A stretch of 64,000 nt of DNA from Acidovorax sp. Leaf160 (GTDB lineage: Bacteria; Pseudomonadota; Gammaproteobacteria; Burkholderiales; Burkholderiaceae_C), in the NCBI RefSeq assembly GCF_001424265.1, contig NZ_LMOV01000003.1, positions 62,001 through 126,000 of the forward strand. The letters are read 5' to 3'. A program made the position numbers and the translations under genes. The notes beneath the pieces were generated by a model. The model was given only the letters and a program-made list of their open reading frames with translations, searched no databases and was not told where the DNA came from. Positions within the stretch are counted from its first letter, which is position 1. The number at the start of each line of letters is the position of its first letter. Shown in pieces: positions 12,397 through 21,449 of the stretch.

Positions 12397-13890
12397 TCAC
12401 TTGTGCCCCCCGCCGCTGGAATAGCCACCGAACGAGCCGCCCGAGCTGCGGTAGCCGCCGCCCGATGAGCCCGAGCAGTTGCTCATGAGAACCAGCACGA
12501 TGATCAGGATGACGGCGATGACGATGATGGTGCCGCAGCCGATGCCGCTGGCCGCGGCCAGGGGCGCCGCGTCGTCCCGGTCGAAGGCAGCCTTCTGGCC
12601 GTCCTGCTTGAAGGCCTGCGCCACGGTGGCGGCGTCGAGCTTGTTGCCGACCGACCAGGTGATCTCGCGCGGGGTTTGCTCCATCGACAGCACGCCGCGG
12701 CCGCTGCTGGCGAAATCGCGGTTGAACGTCTGCTGGCCGCGCTCGACCGGCCAGTAGAACTCGCCCAGCACATAGGTGGTTTCGGCGTTGTAGCCGTATT
12801 GCTGGTGGTAGGCGGTGCCCAGGTAGGTGGCGGTCTGCCCGCCCTGCGACAGCTGCGGCGCGCCGGTGGCGGGCCGCACCAGGCTCCAGCCGTCGGTCGC
12901 GTCGACCAGGAAGGCAAAGCCCCGCTTCTGGTGGTAGAGCAGGTATTCGCTCCAGCCGAAGTGTTCGTCATCGCCCGGCTCGACGCCCATGCGGTGCTGA
13001 AAGCCCACCACCTGCCAGTGCACGCCTTCGAGCTGGCCCACGCTGCCCAGAGGGATCAACAGGCGCACGGGCTCGTCCTGCTCGGCATGGCGCAGTTCGC
13101 CGCCGATGCCGCTCGTCAGGTCGATCAGGCTGCGGCAGGCCGGACAGGTGATGCTTTGGGTGGAGTCCAGCTTCACGCTCACCGGGGAGCCGCAATTCGG
13201 GCAGTTGAACTGCCGGCCCTGCTCGTTCCTGGCCGACTCGTCCTTCAGCCCCTGGAGCTGGAGGTCTTCCAGCCGCAAGGACCGGCCCCGCTCCACCCTG
13301 GGCGGCTGGCTGCCGTAGTCGATCGACAGCACCTCGCCGTCGTCGCTGCGCAGCTCGACCACGGTGAAGCCCTGGCCCAGCGGCGGCAGCTTGGGCAGCT
13401 CGCCCTGCGCCGAAACCAGCTGCGCCTGCACGTTGGCCGCCACGCTGAAGGGCTTGCCGGCGACGGCGGTGGTCATGCCGACGCGGAATTGATCGGCCGC
13501 CGGCACCTCACGTTCCAGATCGGCCGGGCGGGTGAACACATACGCGCCGTTGTCTTCGCCCAGCGTGGCCGTGGTGCCGTCTTCGAGCAACGCGTTCCAC
13601 TCGGTCCAGGTGCCGGCGTCGCCACGATACTGCAGCCGGCCGATCAGCGTGAAGGGCAGCGTGGCGCCGCCCAGCGCCACACGGCCGGTGGCCATCAGCT
13701 GCAGCGGGCTGTGGTCGTCGAACAGCTCCGCCATCTTGCCGATGCGCGTCAGCACCTCGCCGCTGCGTACCACCGTGCTTTGGCAGTACGGGCAGACGGC
13801 GTAGGGGGACTGCGCGCTCTTGAATTCAACCGGCGCGCCGCAGCCCGGGCAAGGGGCGCGGTAGTGCCGCTGGGTGCCGCTTTCGGCCAT
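12397..13890 (-). CDS. DUF4178 protein with two zinc ribbons and a C-terminal membrane anchor
   Basis: 497 residues. The N-terminal zinc ribbon has Cys14, Cys17, Cys33 and Cys36 (CPGCG, CPYCQ). A DUF4178 domain follows (about 55-215; LIGRLQYRGDAGTWTEWNALLEDG), then a second ribbon (CPNCG, CPACR, about 230-255) and a second DUF4178 domain (about 280-430; GFQHRMGVEPGDDEHFGWSEYLLYHQKRGFAFL). One hydrophobic helix (about 452-472) leads into a Gly/Ser-rich tail ending GGGHK. The layout suggests a cytoplasmic double module tethered to the membrane. No activity is known. It lies between the SPFH and DUF350 genes with the same orientation. Confidence 0.9.
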   Translation of the reverse strand: MAESGTQRHYRAPCPGCGAPVEFKSAQSPYAVCPYCQSTVVRSGEVLTRIGKMAELFDDHSPLQLMATGRVALGGATLPFTLIGRLQYRGDAGTWTEWNALLEDGTTATLGEDNGAYVFTRPADLEREVPAADQFRVGMTTAVAGKPFSVAANVQAQLVSAQGELPKLPPLGQGFTVVELRSDDGEVLSIDYGSQPPRVERGRSLRLEDLQLQGLKDESARNEQGRQFNCPNCGSPVSVKLDSTQSITCPACRSLIDLTSGIGGELRHAEQDEPVRLLIPLGSVGQLEGVHWQVVGFQHRMGVEPGDDEHFGWSEYLLYHQKRGFAFLVDATDGWSLVRPATGAPQLSQGGQTATYLGTAYHQQYGYNAETTYVLGEFYWPVERGQQTFNRDFASSGRGVLSMEQTPREITWSVGNKLDAATVAQAFKQDGQKAAFDRDDAAPLAAASGIGCGTIIVIAVILIIVLVLMSNCSGSSGGGYRSSGGSFGGYSSGGGHK

Positions 13891-13911
13891 GCGGAGAGGG
13901 TTCTTTGAAGT

Positions 13912-13967
13912 GTTTTGGCCTCTAGCGCCCGTGAATCAAGCGCCTTCAGCTATGTTTTTAATAGCAG
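13912..13967 (-). repeat. Dispersed intergenic repeat, copy B
   Basis: On the minus strand it reads GCTATTAAAAACATAGC, then GGCGCTTGATTCACGG, GCGCTAGAGGCC and AAAA, in the order seen in the other copies. It fills the gap between the SPFH and DUF4178 genes. The first segment can form a short stem (GCTAT/ATAGC). Confidence 0.65.
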
Positions 13968-13980
13968 ACCGTGAGAGGGG

Positions 13981-15036
13981 TCAGACGAGCTTCTTGAGCA
14001 GCTCGGCTTTCTTGGCGTCGAACTCTTCCTGCGTGAGGATGCCCTTGGCCTTGAGTTCGCCCAGCTTTTCCAGCGTGGCCATCACGTCTTCGGGCTTGAC
14101 GCCCTGCGCAGGCGCGCCGGCCAGGGCCGCGGCCTGCGCGCCTGCGGCTGGCTGACCCTGCAGGCCCTGCTGCAGGTTCTGCGCCAGCACCTGGCCCAGC
14201 GCCACGCCGGCGCCCAGGCCCATGGCGTCGCCCGCGATGCCGCTGCCGCCATTCGCCGAGCCTTCGGCGAACTTCGGAATGGCCTGCGCCGTCTGGTACT
14301 GCATGAACTTGCCCATGTCGCCCCCGACCATGCCCATGCCGATCTTCTGGTCCAGCACCTTCTGCAGCTCTTCGGGCAGCGAGACGTTCTGCACCGTCAT
14401 GCTTTCCAGCTTCAGGCCGATCTTGGCGAAGGCCGGCTGCAGCTCCTGGGCCAGCGCATTGGCGAACATGACCTGGTTGGCCGCCAGGTCGAGGAACGGC
14501 AGCCCGCTGCCCGCGATGGCGTTGCTGATGTTCTGCAGCACCAGGCCGCGCAGCTGGCCGTCCAGGTCGGAGACGGGGTAGGACGCGCGCGTGCCCGAGA
14601 TCTCGGTGTGGAACAGCTTGGGGTCTGCGACGCGGTAGGCGTAGTTGCCGAAGGCGCGCAGCCGCACGGCGCCAAAGTCCTTGTCGCGGATGGTGATGGG
14701 CTGGGGCGTGCCCCACTTCTGGTCGACCTGCTGGCGCGTGCTGAAGAAGTACACGTCGCTCTTGAACGGGGACTGGAAGAGCTTGTCCCAGTTCTTCAGG
14801 TAGGTCAGCACCGGCAGCGTCTGCGTGGTGAGCTTGTAGGTGCCGGGGCCGAACACGTCGGCCACCTGGCCTTCGTTGACGAAGATGGCCATCTGCGACT
14901 CGCGCACCACCAGCGTGCCGCCGTTCTGGATTTCCATGTCGGCCATCGGGAAGCGCCAGGCCAGCGTGCCGTCGCCCTCCTCCGTCCACTGGATGATGTC
15001 GATGAACTGCTTCTTGATGAAGTCCATGAGGGCCAT
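13981..15036 (-). CDS. SPFH-domain protein with C-terminal SHOCT motif (virion-core-protein-like)
   Basis: 351 residues. The protein starts MALMDFIKKQFIDIIQW and carries an SPFH core (about 30-230; VVRESQMAIFVNEGQVADVFGPGTYKL), an Ala/Gly-rich linker (about 265-310) and a terminal SHOCT segment (LGELKAKGILTQEEFDAKKAELLKKL). Prokaryotic members of this group are often named after a poxvirus core protein; they are thought to assemble into membrane-associated oligomers. The ATG at 15034-15036 has GGGAG a few nt upstream; a longer frame reaches 15195 but lacks such a site. First gene of the leftward SPFH-DUF4178-DUF350 run. Confidence 0.9.
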   Translation of the reverse strand: MALMDFIKKQFIDIIQWTEEGDGTLAWRFPMADMEIQNGGTLVVRESQMAIFVNEGQVADVFGPGTYKLTTQTLPVLTYLKNWDKLFQSPFKSDVYFFSTRQQVDQKWGTPQPITIRDKDFGAVRLRAFGNYAYRVADPKLFHTEISGTRASYPVSDLDGQLRGLVLQNISNAIAGSGLPFLDLAANQVMFANALAQELQPAFAKIGLKLESMTVQNVSLPEELQKVLDQKIGMGMVGGDMGKFMQYQTAQAIPKFAEGSANGGSGIAGDAMGLGAGVALGQVLAQNLQQGLQGQPAAGAQAAALAGAPAQGVKPEDVMATLEKLGELKAKGILTQEEFDAKKAELLKKLV

Positions 15037-15238
15037 GTGAACGCTCCCGGTCGTTGCGTGGATGGATGAAAAGAGGGGTGAGGCGGCAGAACCGGCAGCC
15101 ATCATAGCGAGCCGGGTGGCGCGCCAGGGGGCCTCGCTATCGCGGCGTTGCAGGCAATCAATTGGCCGGATCAGATGCGAATCACTAGCATTCATCCATC
15201 TGTTTCACGCACCCATGATCTTGCCGGAGAGCCCCACG

Positions 15239-15532
15239 ATGTCCCGCCTGCGCACCGCCACCCTCCAGAACCTGCCGACCCTGATGAAGACCGGCAGCTA
15301 CTACCTCATCCACATCTGCGTGGCCGCGCTGGTGGCCTATGCGGTCACCGGCAACCTGGTCGCCTCGCTGACCCTCAGCCTGCTGGAGCCCACGGTGCAG
15401 GCCGTGGCGTATTTCTTCCATGAAAAGGCCTGGGCCCGGGCGGCGGAACGGCGGAACGGCGGCGTTCGGCACAGGCTGGCGCCCTGCCCGCCTGAGCCGG
15501 AGGTCAGGCCATGTCCTTCGGCCATTGGTTGA
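15239..15532 (+). CDS. DUF2061-like small membrane protein
   Basis: 97 residues. The core MKTGSYYLIHICVAALVAYAVTGNLVASLTLSLLEPTVQAVAYFFHEKAW (written in the frame at about 15284-15430) has two hydrophobic helices and the terminal FHEKAW found in DUF2061 proteins of the inner membrane; function unknown. The charged C-terminal tail after residue 70 is longer than in typical relatives and may be unconserved. An alternative ATG at 15215 would add eight residues; the chosen one has GGAG about ten nt upstream. Divergent from the SPFH gene. Confidence 0.7.
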   Translation: MSRLRTATLQNLPTLMKTGSYYLIHICVAALVAYAVTGNLVASLTLSLLEPTVQAVAYFFHEKAWARAAERRNGGVRHRLAPCPPEPEVRPCPSAIG

Positions 15533-15637
15533 TGGAACGGCTGGCCCGGCTGGCGAGCGCGGGCTGAGCGGCCCACCGCGCTGCCGCCGCGGGCGGGCGG
15601 GCTGGCTGGCTGGTCGCGCGCCCTTCGCTGTGGCCCC

Positions 15638-15958
15638 TCAGGCGCGCTCGTCCAGCAGCGCGCCTTTCATGCGGTCGTCGGTGCGCAGCACCTGCAGGCT
15701 GGCCTTGAACGCATAGGTCGCGGCGATCTGCTCCACCGCTTCGGCCTCCATCGACACACCGGGTTGCGCGGCACGCCCGATGCGGGCCGCCACCCCGCCC
15801 TGGCCGTCCACGGCTTCCGTGGTCACCGTCTGGCGCTGGAAACCGGGCGTGTTCAGGTTGGCGGTGTTGTGGGCTGCGGTGTCCATGCGCAACTGCGCCG
15901 CGCGCAGGCCGGAAGAGGCGACGCCGGTGACGGCGGTGATTGCGGTGACGGCAGGCAT
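15638..15958 (-). CDS. Orphan flagellar basal-body rod-like small protein
   Basis: 106 residues. After MPAVTAITAVTGVASSGLRAAQLRM comes DTAAHNTANLNTPGFQRQ, which matches the conserved N-terminal ANxxTPGF region of flagellar rod and hook proteins (FlgB, FlgC, FlgG). The C-terminus (TYAFKASLQVLRTDDRMKGALLD) resembles the second rod helix (xxNxxxxKTxDxMLxxLLD). The two rod helices are thus joined with almost no intervening domain. No other flagellar gene is in the window. It could be a degenerate rod paralogue or an assembly-related small protein; the family call rests on the motif. Confidence 0.7.
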   Translation of the reverse strand: MPAVTAITAVTGVASSGLRAAQLRMDTAAHNTANLNTPGFQRQTVTTEAVDGQGGVAARIGRAAQPGVSMEAEAVEQIAATYAFKASLQVLRTDDRMKGALLDERA

Positions 15959-16251
15959 GGTGGAAATCCGCTGAAAAAGGAGCGAAGACGCAGGATTATG
16001 CGCAGAGCCTCGCACGTCCACGCGTCTGGCGTATCAGGTCGACTGAGCCCACCGCCGCATGAAGGCCAGCGCCACACCCGGCAGCCAGCCATGTTCCCAG
16101 CCCTGCACGTTGCGGCTGCAGATTTCCGCTCACCCCGGGCAGCTGGGCGGATAACGGCCGGATCGCGACGGATCGCGACGGCTCGCACGCACCAGAGCCA
16201 CTAACGTGCAGTAACATCCTCACCATAAAAGATACAGGGGAGAGGGATGTG

Positions 16252-17967
16252 ATGAGGAAATACGCTTTCCGAAGCGCCGCTGCGCGCGCCGAACGGGCTT
16301 CACAACGCAAACAGCGCGCCGGCACCGTGCTGTTCACCGCCGCGCTGCTGGTGACGGCGACAGGCTGCCAGACAACGCAGGGCGGCGGCGGCCTGCTCAA
16401 GGACACTTTCGCCAGCGACGATCCGTGCGCCAACAACGCTCGCAACATCGGGCTCATCGCCGGCACGCTCATCGGCGGCATCGTCGGGCACAAGATCGAC
16501 AAGCGAGCCGGCACGCTGATCGGCGCAGCCGCAGGTGGATTGATCGGCGGGACGATCGGCCATGACATGGATCGCAGGCGCTGCGAGCTGGCTACCATCG
16601 CCAGAAACAACCGCCTCGATCTCGTCGTCCAGAACATTGCGGCCTCTCAGGTCGCCGCCACCCCCGAGTCCAGCGCCCAGGCGCGCGACAACACCGAAGC
16701 GGTGGGGATGAGCGTGACCGTCATCGACCGCGGCGAACAGTTCACGAGTGGCGCCGCCCGGCCGACCGCAGCCGGCATCAAGGCCTTCGGGGAAATGGCA
16801 GACGCCTACGGCCGCATCGAAGCCGGCCAGACGGCCGGCGAGTCTCGCAAGCGCCGTGATGCCATGCGCATCTTGCTGGTCGGTCACACCGATGACACCG
16901 GCTCATCGGCAGGCAATGCCGAGCTGTCCGAAGCACGGGCCCGGGAAGTCGCCCGCATCTTCGAAAGCAAGGGATTCTCCAGCGCCCAGATTTTCTATCA
17001 GGGCGCTGGGGAAACCTTGCCGATCGCGGACAACAAGGACGACGCCGGGCGAGCGAAGAATCGCCGCGTCGAAATCATCGACCTCAGCGATGACGCTGCG
17101 TTGGCGGCGTATCTGGCGAACCGGCGCCCCAACATGGCGTTCTACCGCCCGGCCGACGCCCCAGCCGGCTCCGCCGCCGTGGCGCACGCTCCTGCGGCAT
17201 CGGACAAGCCAGTGCCCCCCTCGACCTCGGCCCGGCCGGCCAGCGGGCCAGTGCCAAAGAGCCAGGGCCGAAGCACCAGCAGCCCACCACCCGCCGCGCC
17301 GACGGCCCCGGCGGTCGCCTCGTCCGCACGAGCCATCACGGCCGACGCGGCCCCGGTCGCCAAGCCCGCTGCGGTGACCAGCCAGCGGGGCCCCGTGCTG
17401 AATTTCGGCGGCTCGCCGGTGACGAACCAAGCGATGCAGGTGGATATCGGAGGCATGAAGAAGGCAGCCTCGCCGCTGTCGTTGATTTCGAGCGCCTATG
17501 CCAACGACACGGCGCCACTGGGAAGCTGCCTGCAGGATCGCCCGCGGGTCGCCAACGGGGTGAAGTCGCTCAGCACCCAGCAATTGGCCAGCCTGCGCAC
17601 TTCGGACTATCTACCCGGGGTCTACGACTCCAGTTGGACCGCATTCGTCAACGGCCATCTGGTGGCATTGAACAACGTCGCCGTATTGCGCGACGGCGGC
17701 TCGCCGGCTCGGAAACCCGATCTGCTGATCTACCAGGATTACAAGGGGGATGCCAAGGCCAAGGCTGACTTCAGGGCCAACCCCGACGTCAATACCTATC
17801 AAGGGGACAAGGCGCTTCTTTATCGGGTGTTTGTCGGCGGCCCGGTCCAGTGCATGGACATCGTCATTCCCAAAGACGCCCCGCGTGCGGCCCCGCAATC
17901 CAATCTGATCTACGTGCGCGCAGGCGACTATTACCAAGTGGCTTTTGCGCCCACTTTGGCCAAGTAA
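16252..17967 (+). CDS. Glycine-zipper OmpA-family lipoprotein with an unassigned C-terminal domain
   Basis: 571 residues. The signal peptide ends in lipobox TATGC (Cys39). A glycine-zipper membrane segment follows (about 66-104, IGLIAGTLIGGIVGH, TLIGAAAGGLIGGTIG). The OmpA-type peptidoglycan-binding domain spans about 150-278, with the diaminopimelate-binding Asp in GHTDDTGS (about 214) and Arg in NRRVEI (about 271), both present. A Pro/Ala/Ser linker (about 295-385) leads to a C-terminal region (about 400-571) with two cysteines that I do not recognise. The ATG at 16252 follows a purine-rich AGGGGAGAGGGA; a GTG directly before it is an alternative. It heads a run of three genes: 37 bp to the next, then 11 bp. 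It probably tethers an envelope complex to peptidoglycan. Confidence 0.85.
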   Translation: MRKYAFRSAAARAERASQRKQRAGTVLFTAALLVTATGCQTTQGGGGLLKDTFASDDPCANNARNIGLIAGTLIGGIVGHKIDKRAGTLIGAAAGGLIGGTIGHDMDRRRCELATIARNNRLDLVVQNIAASQVAATPESSAQARDNTEAVGMSVTVIDRGEQFTSGAARPTAAGIKAFGEMADAYGRIEAGQTAGESRKRRDAMRILLVGHTDDTGSSAGNAELSEARAREVARIFESKGFSSAQIFYQGAGETLPIADNKDDAGRAKNRRVEIIDLSDDAALAAYLANRRPNMAFYRPADAPAGSAAVAHAPAASDKPVPPSTSARPASGPVPKSQGRSTSSPPPAAPTAPAVASSARAITADAAPVAKPAAVTSQRGPVLNFGGSPVTNQAMQVDIGGMKKAASPLSLISSAYANDTAPLGSCLQDRPRVANGVKSLSTQQLASLRTSDYLPGVYDSSWTAFVNGHLVALNNVAVLRDGGSPARKPDLLIYQDYKGDAKAKADFRANPDVNTYQGDKALLYRVFVGGPVQCMDIVIPKDAPRAAPQSNLIYVRAGDYYQVAFAPTLAK

Positions 17968-18004
17968 GCAAAACAGAATCAACACACAGAGAGAGGGGTG
18001 CACG

Positions 18005-19546
18005 ATGGAATCCATCACCGAATTCGCAACAGCCAACCTGCAGATCATTGCCGGAATCATTGCCATCGCGGCACTGTGGTCTGCCTATATTTCAAACTAC
18101 CGATTCCGACTCTGGCTGCGCGACTTCTGGGTGACCTTCCCGCTGATCGGCAGCATTGCGCGCCTGTCCAAGGACAGGACGCAGGGTTCAGCCGGCTGGC
18201 TGCGGGCAGAGGAAAAACTCTGCGGCATCTACAAGCCGTTCGTCGCGCTCATGAAGAGCGACATGTTCGATCAACGCATCGAATATCTGCGCAAGGCCGC
18301 CGACCTGGGCCGCACTCCGACTCCGATGTGGGTGTGGTTTCTGCTGATCGTGCTGGTGATTGCAGAGGGTCTCGGCTTTTCCTACCTTCTGGGTTCGTGG
18401 ATGGCCCGCGAAGGCAGCGCCAACACACACACCCTGCTGATGTTCGCCATCGTGCTGGTGCTGTGCGTGATCCTCGTGGCCCTGACCCACTACGCTGGGC
18501 ACCAGTACTACCGCACGTCGCTGCTGCGATCGTGCTTTGCGCGGTTCAAGGAAAAGGGCAGCCAGGAATACGCCGTAGAAACCATCTCGCTCAACAACAA
18601 GAACCAAGGACAGGACGACGGCTCGCCTGATTTCAAGCAGACCATCAACCGGGTCGCCAAGCATTCCCACGACGTCGGCAGCTACGCCGCCGGCATCATC
18701 GCCATCATCGCCATCGCATTCATCGCCATCGTTTCCACCTATATGCGGGTCAAGAACATGGAAGGCGAGATGATCCGCGAGTCCGCCACGCTCGAGCAGC
18801 CCGCCGCAGGCAACCCCTTCGCCCAGCCTGTTCTGCCGGACGAAGTCGCTGCGGCACAGGGCAAGGCAGACCGCAAGGCCAAGACGGAAGCCACCCAGGC
18901 CATGACGGACGAAGGGCTTGCCGCATTCGCCATGCTGGGCTTCATCTTCGTCGTGACCCAGATCGTCGGCATGGGCGCCGGCTACAAGTATGGTTTCGCG
19001 GGGCGAGAGTCCGGCGCGGCGCACAAGTCCCTCGGCGGTTTCTCCACCTACGAGGACTACCTCGCGTATTTCCAGCCCCTGCGCGACCTGGTCAACGGGC
19101 GCATGAAAGATCTCCAGCAGCGGTTGGAAAGGAATTCCCACACCAAGCTGGAGCTGCACAAGACCTTCGACGACTACCTGCTGGAACAGCAAGATCAGAC
19201 CGGCCAGCTGATCCGCGGCATCAACACAGCGGTGGCGCCTCCTGCCAGCGCCGCCGTGAGCGCACCCGTCGCCATGCCCAGGCCCGAGGCCCCCACGCCC
19301 ACGCAGGCGCTTGCGGCCGAACCCGCAGTGCCCGCAGCACCTGCAGCACCTGCAGCACCTGTGGTGCAAAGCCTGAGCACGGTGAAGGCAGAGTTCGAAA
19401 GGCTGGACGACGCGGAGGCGGAAAAGCAGTACTTCCTGTCGCTGCCCGCCGCCCTCAGAAGCGATGCGGGATTGCAGGCGTGGCTCAAGGACCGCAAGGC
19501 GCAGAGGGCCGCGGCGGCAACAGTCGCTGTCGACGAATTGTTTTGA
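18005..19546 (+). CDS. Five-TM inner-membrane protein of unknown function
   Basis: 513 residues. Hydrophobic helices are predicted by eye at about 12-28, 108-131, 143-163, 227-246 and 305-325. Soluble segments lie between helices 1 and 2 and between 3 and 4 (SQEYAVETISLNNKNQGQ). A long C-terminal domain (about 340-513) contains a heptad-like stretch (LQQRLERNSHTKLELHKTFDD), a Pro/Ala-rich linker with PAAPAAPAAP, and a basic alpha-helical end. I recognise no family. The ATG at 18005 has AGAGAGGGG upstream. Its position between an OmpA-domain lipoprotein and a secreted vWA-like protein argues for a cell-envelope complex. Confidence 0.75.
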   Translation: MESITEFATANLQIIAGIIAIAALWSAYISNYRFRLWLRDFWVTFPLIGSIARLSKDRTQGSAGWLRAEEKLCGIYKPFVALMKSDMFDQRIEYLRKAADLGRTPTPMWVWFLLIVLVIAEGLGFSYLLGSWMAREGSANTHTLLMFAIVLVLCVILVALTHYAGHQYYRTSLLRSCFARFKEKGSQEYAVETISLNNKNQGQDDGSPDFKQTINRVAKHSHDVGSYAAGIIAIIAIAFIAIVSTYMRVKNMEGEMIRESATLEQPAAGNPFAQPVLPDEVAAAQGKADRKAKTEATQAMTDEGLAAFAMLGFIFVVTQIVGMGAGYKYGFAGRESGAAHKSLGGFSTYEDYLAYFQPLRDLVNGRMKDLQQRLERNSHTKLELHKTFDDYLLEQQDQTGQLIRGINTAVAPPASAAVSAPVAMPRPEAPTPTQALAAEPAVPAAPAAPAAPVVQSLSTVKAEFERLDDAEAEKQYFLSLPAALRSDAGLQAWLKDRKAQRAAAATVAVDELF

Positions 19547-19557
19547 GGAACGTACCC

Positions 19558-20412
19558 ATGGCGAAATGGCTGCAATCGTGCGTGGCGGTCGCGGGGCTCT
19601 GCCTGGCCTCGGCGGCCATGGCGGGTGTGTCCAACGACATCCCCAGCTGCTATGGCTCCATCAAGGTCGGGGTCCCGGCCCCGCCCCTGTCCACCGAGCT
19701 TTTCGTGTTGATCGATCAGACGACACCGCTCGACGCCACCTTGAAAAACACGGTCCGGGAGAACGTCGGGCGCCTGGTCCAACCTGGCACGGCATTCGTC
19801 GTCGCGACTTTCTCGTCATTCGGCCAGGGCCGCTATCTGGAGGTGCTCAGCGCCGGAACGCTGGAGCCCGCGCTGCCCGCCAAGGTGCGCGACGACATCG
19901 GGGTCAAGCTTCTGCACAGCTTCGATGCCTGCCTGGCGAAGCAACGCGATTTCGGCCGCAATGCGGCGGCGGTGGCGTTGAACAAGGCTTTGTCCGGCAT
20001 CAGCCCGGAATACGCGAAATCCGACGTCATGGGCAGCATGCGTGAGCTGTCCTACCGCATCCGGCAATCCGCAGCCCAGGACAAGATCCTCTTTCTGGTG
20101 TCCGACATGCTGGAGAACTCGGGCATCAGCAGCTTCTATGGCCATCGGAACGTCCGCCAACTGGACGTGCCGGCAGAAATCAAGAAGGCTGAAGCGGGGC
20201 AGATGCTCGCAGACTTGGGAGGCGCCCGGGTGTTCGTGCTGGGCGCCGGTCTGGTCCAGGAAAACTCCTCGGGCGCGGCCAAGGACAGTGGGGTGTACCG
20301 CGATCCGAAGACGATGACCGCCTTGCGTCAATTCTGGGAGCAGTACATAGCGCGCAGCCAGGGCAGGCTCATCGAATTCGGTGCACCCGCGCTGGTGGTG
20401 CCGGTGCAGTGA
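19558..20412 (+). CDS. Secreted vWA-like protein
   Basis: 284 residues. A signal peptide (MAKWLQSCVAVAGLCLASAAMA, cleavage after AMA) precedes a fold with a von Willebrand factor A pattern: a first hydrophobic strand LFVLIDQTTPLD in the MIDAS position, GTAFVVATFSSFG, and a later strand with an Asp, ILFLVSDMLENSG, followed by ARVFVLGAG. The MIDAS motif is non-canonical (DQTTP rather than DxSxS), so metal binding is uncertain. GAGGA eight nt before the ATG and only 11 bp from the upstream stop support one operon. The product would be periplasmic or surface-exposed. The direct function is unknown; the vWA assignment is by pattern only. Confidence 0.7.
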   Translation: MAKWLQSCVAVAGLCLASAAMAGVSNDIPSCYGSIKVGVPAPPLSTELFVLIDQTTPLDATLKNTVRENVGRLVQPGTAFVVATFSSFGQGRYLEVLSAGTLEPALPAKVRDDIGVKLLHSFDACLAKQRDFGRNAAAVALNKALSGISPEYAKSDVMGSMRELSYRIRQSAAQDKILFLVSDMLENSGISSFYGHRNVRQLDVPAEIKKAEAGQMLADLGGARVFVLGAGLVQENSSGAAKDSGVYRDPKTMTALRQFWEQYIARSQGRLIEFGAPALVVPVQ

Positions 20413-20468
20413 AGTGAAGTGAAGTGCAGCGAACTGAGTCAGGGCGGCCCGGGAGCAGATCGATCGGC

Positions 20469-21425
20469 TCACGGGGCAACGCCGTGCGCTTCGGCCAGGC
20501 TGCGCGCCACGGCCAGTGCCGCCCGCGTCGGCGCCGGTGACCGCCGCACCAGGCTGACGAACTGGCACCGATAGAAGAACGCCTCGGGCCGCACGGCCTG
20601 CAGGCGGCCGGTGCGCTCGAAGGCTTCGGCATAGTGGTCGGGCAGGAAGCCCAGGTAGCGGCCGGACAGCACCAGCGTGGCGATGGATTCCTGGTCGAAC
20701 GCGGTGGCCGCGCGGGTCAGGTGGGCCTGGTGGCTCAGTTCCATGTTGGGCGAGTGGTAGCCCAGGCCGGCGAAAGGGTGCGTTCGCAGCGCGTCCCAGT
20801 CCAGGGCCGAATGGTCGGCGCCGAACAGCGGGTGGCCGGCGCCGCAATAGAGCAGCATGGTTTCGCCGAAGAGGTCGGTGTAGCGCAGGCTCTGCGATGC
20901 GCGGTGCGCCGGGATGATGCCGACCTGGTAGGTGCCGTCGATCACGCCGCGCTCGATGGCGTTGATCGAGGCGACGTGCATCTGCAAATGCACGTCGGGC
21001 GCCTGCCGGGTGAAAGCGGCGATGGCTTCGCTGATGCGGGCGGCCGGGTTGCTGGCCGTCTTGTCGAACACGGCCACGGCGAGTTGCCCGCCCATGCGCG
21101 AGTGGATGCCGTCCACGCTGTCGCGAAAGCCCTGCACGGCGGCCAGCAGGCACAGTGTTTCGTCATAGACCCGCTGGCCCTCGGGCGTCAGGGCGAAGCC
21201 GGCGCGGCCCCGGCGGCAGAGCGTCAGGCCCAGGCGCGTTTCCAGGTCTTTCACATGGCGGCTGACGGTGCTGGTGCCGATGTTCAGCTCCAGCTCGGCC
21301 GCGGCCATGCCGCCGCACTCCACCACGGCCTTGAACACCTGCAGCAGGCGCAGGTCCATGTCGGCGATCTGGCCCAGCACGGCGCGCTGGCGGGTAGAGG
21401 AAGGAGACGGGGCATTCACTTGCAT
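20469..21425 (-). CDS. LysR-family transcriptional regulator of the divergent aminotransferase gene
   Basis: 318 residues. N-terminal winged helix-turn-helix (about 22-82; LRLLQVFKAVVECGGMAAAELELNIGTSTVSRHVKDLETRLGLTL) and a LysR substrate-binding domain (about 105-300). LysR proteins bind a small effector and activate the adjacent divergent gene, here the omega-amino acid:pyruvate aminotransferase 178 bp away; beta-alanine or a related amine is a reasonable guess for the effector. Upstream in-frame codons exist, but the ATG at 21425 gives the usual spacing to the HTH. Confidence 0.88.
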   Translation of the reverse strand: MQVNAPSPSSTRQRAVLGQIADMDLRLLQVFKAVVECGGMAAAELELNIGTSTVSRHVKDLETRLGLTLCRRGRAGFALTPEGQRVYDETLCLLAAVQGFRDSVDGIHSRMGGQLAVAVFDKTASNPAARISEAIAAFTRQAPDVHLQMHVASINAIERGVIDGTYQVGIIPAHRASQSLRYTDLFGETMLLYCGAGHPLFGADHSALDWDALRTHPFAGLGYHSPNMELSHQAHLTRAATAFDQESIATLVLSGRYLGFLPDHYAEAFERTGRLQAVRPEAFFYRCQFVSLVRRSPAPTRAALAVARSLAEAHGVAP

Positions 21426-21449
21426 GAAACCGCAAGTAAGCGGTGATAT

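Noticed and set aside
16249-20412. Zorya or MotAB-type assignment for the OmpA-domain operon
   Set aside because: The OmpA-domain protein is a lipoprotein with a glycine zipper, not a MotB-like single-TM protein, and the five-TM protein lacks MotA/ZorA motifs; no helicase or nuclease follows.
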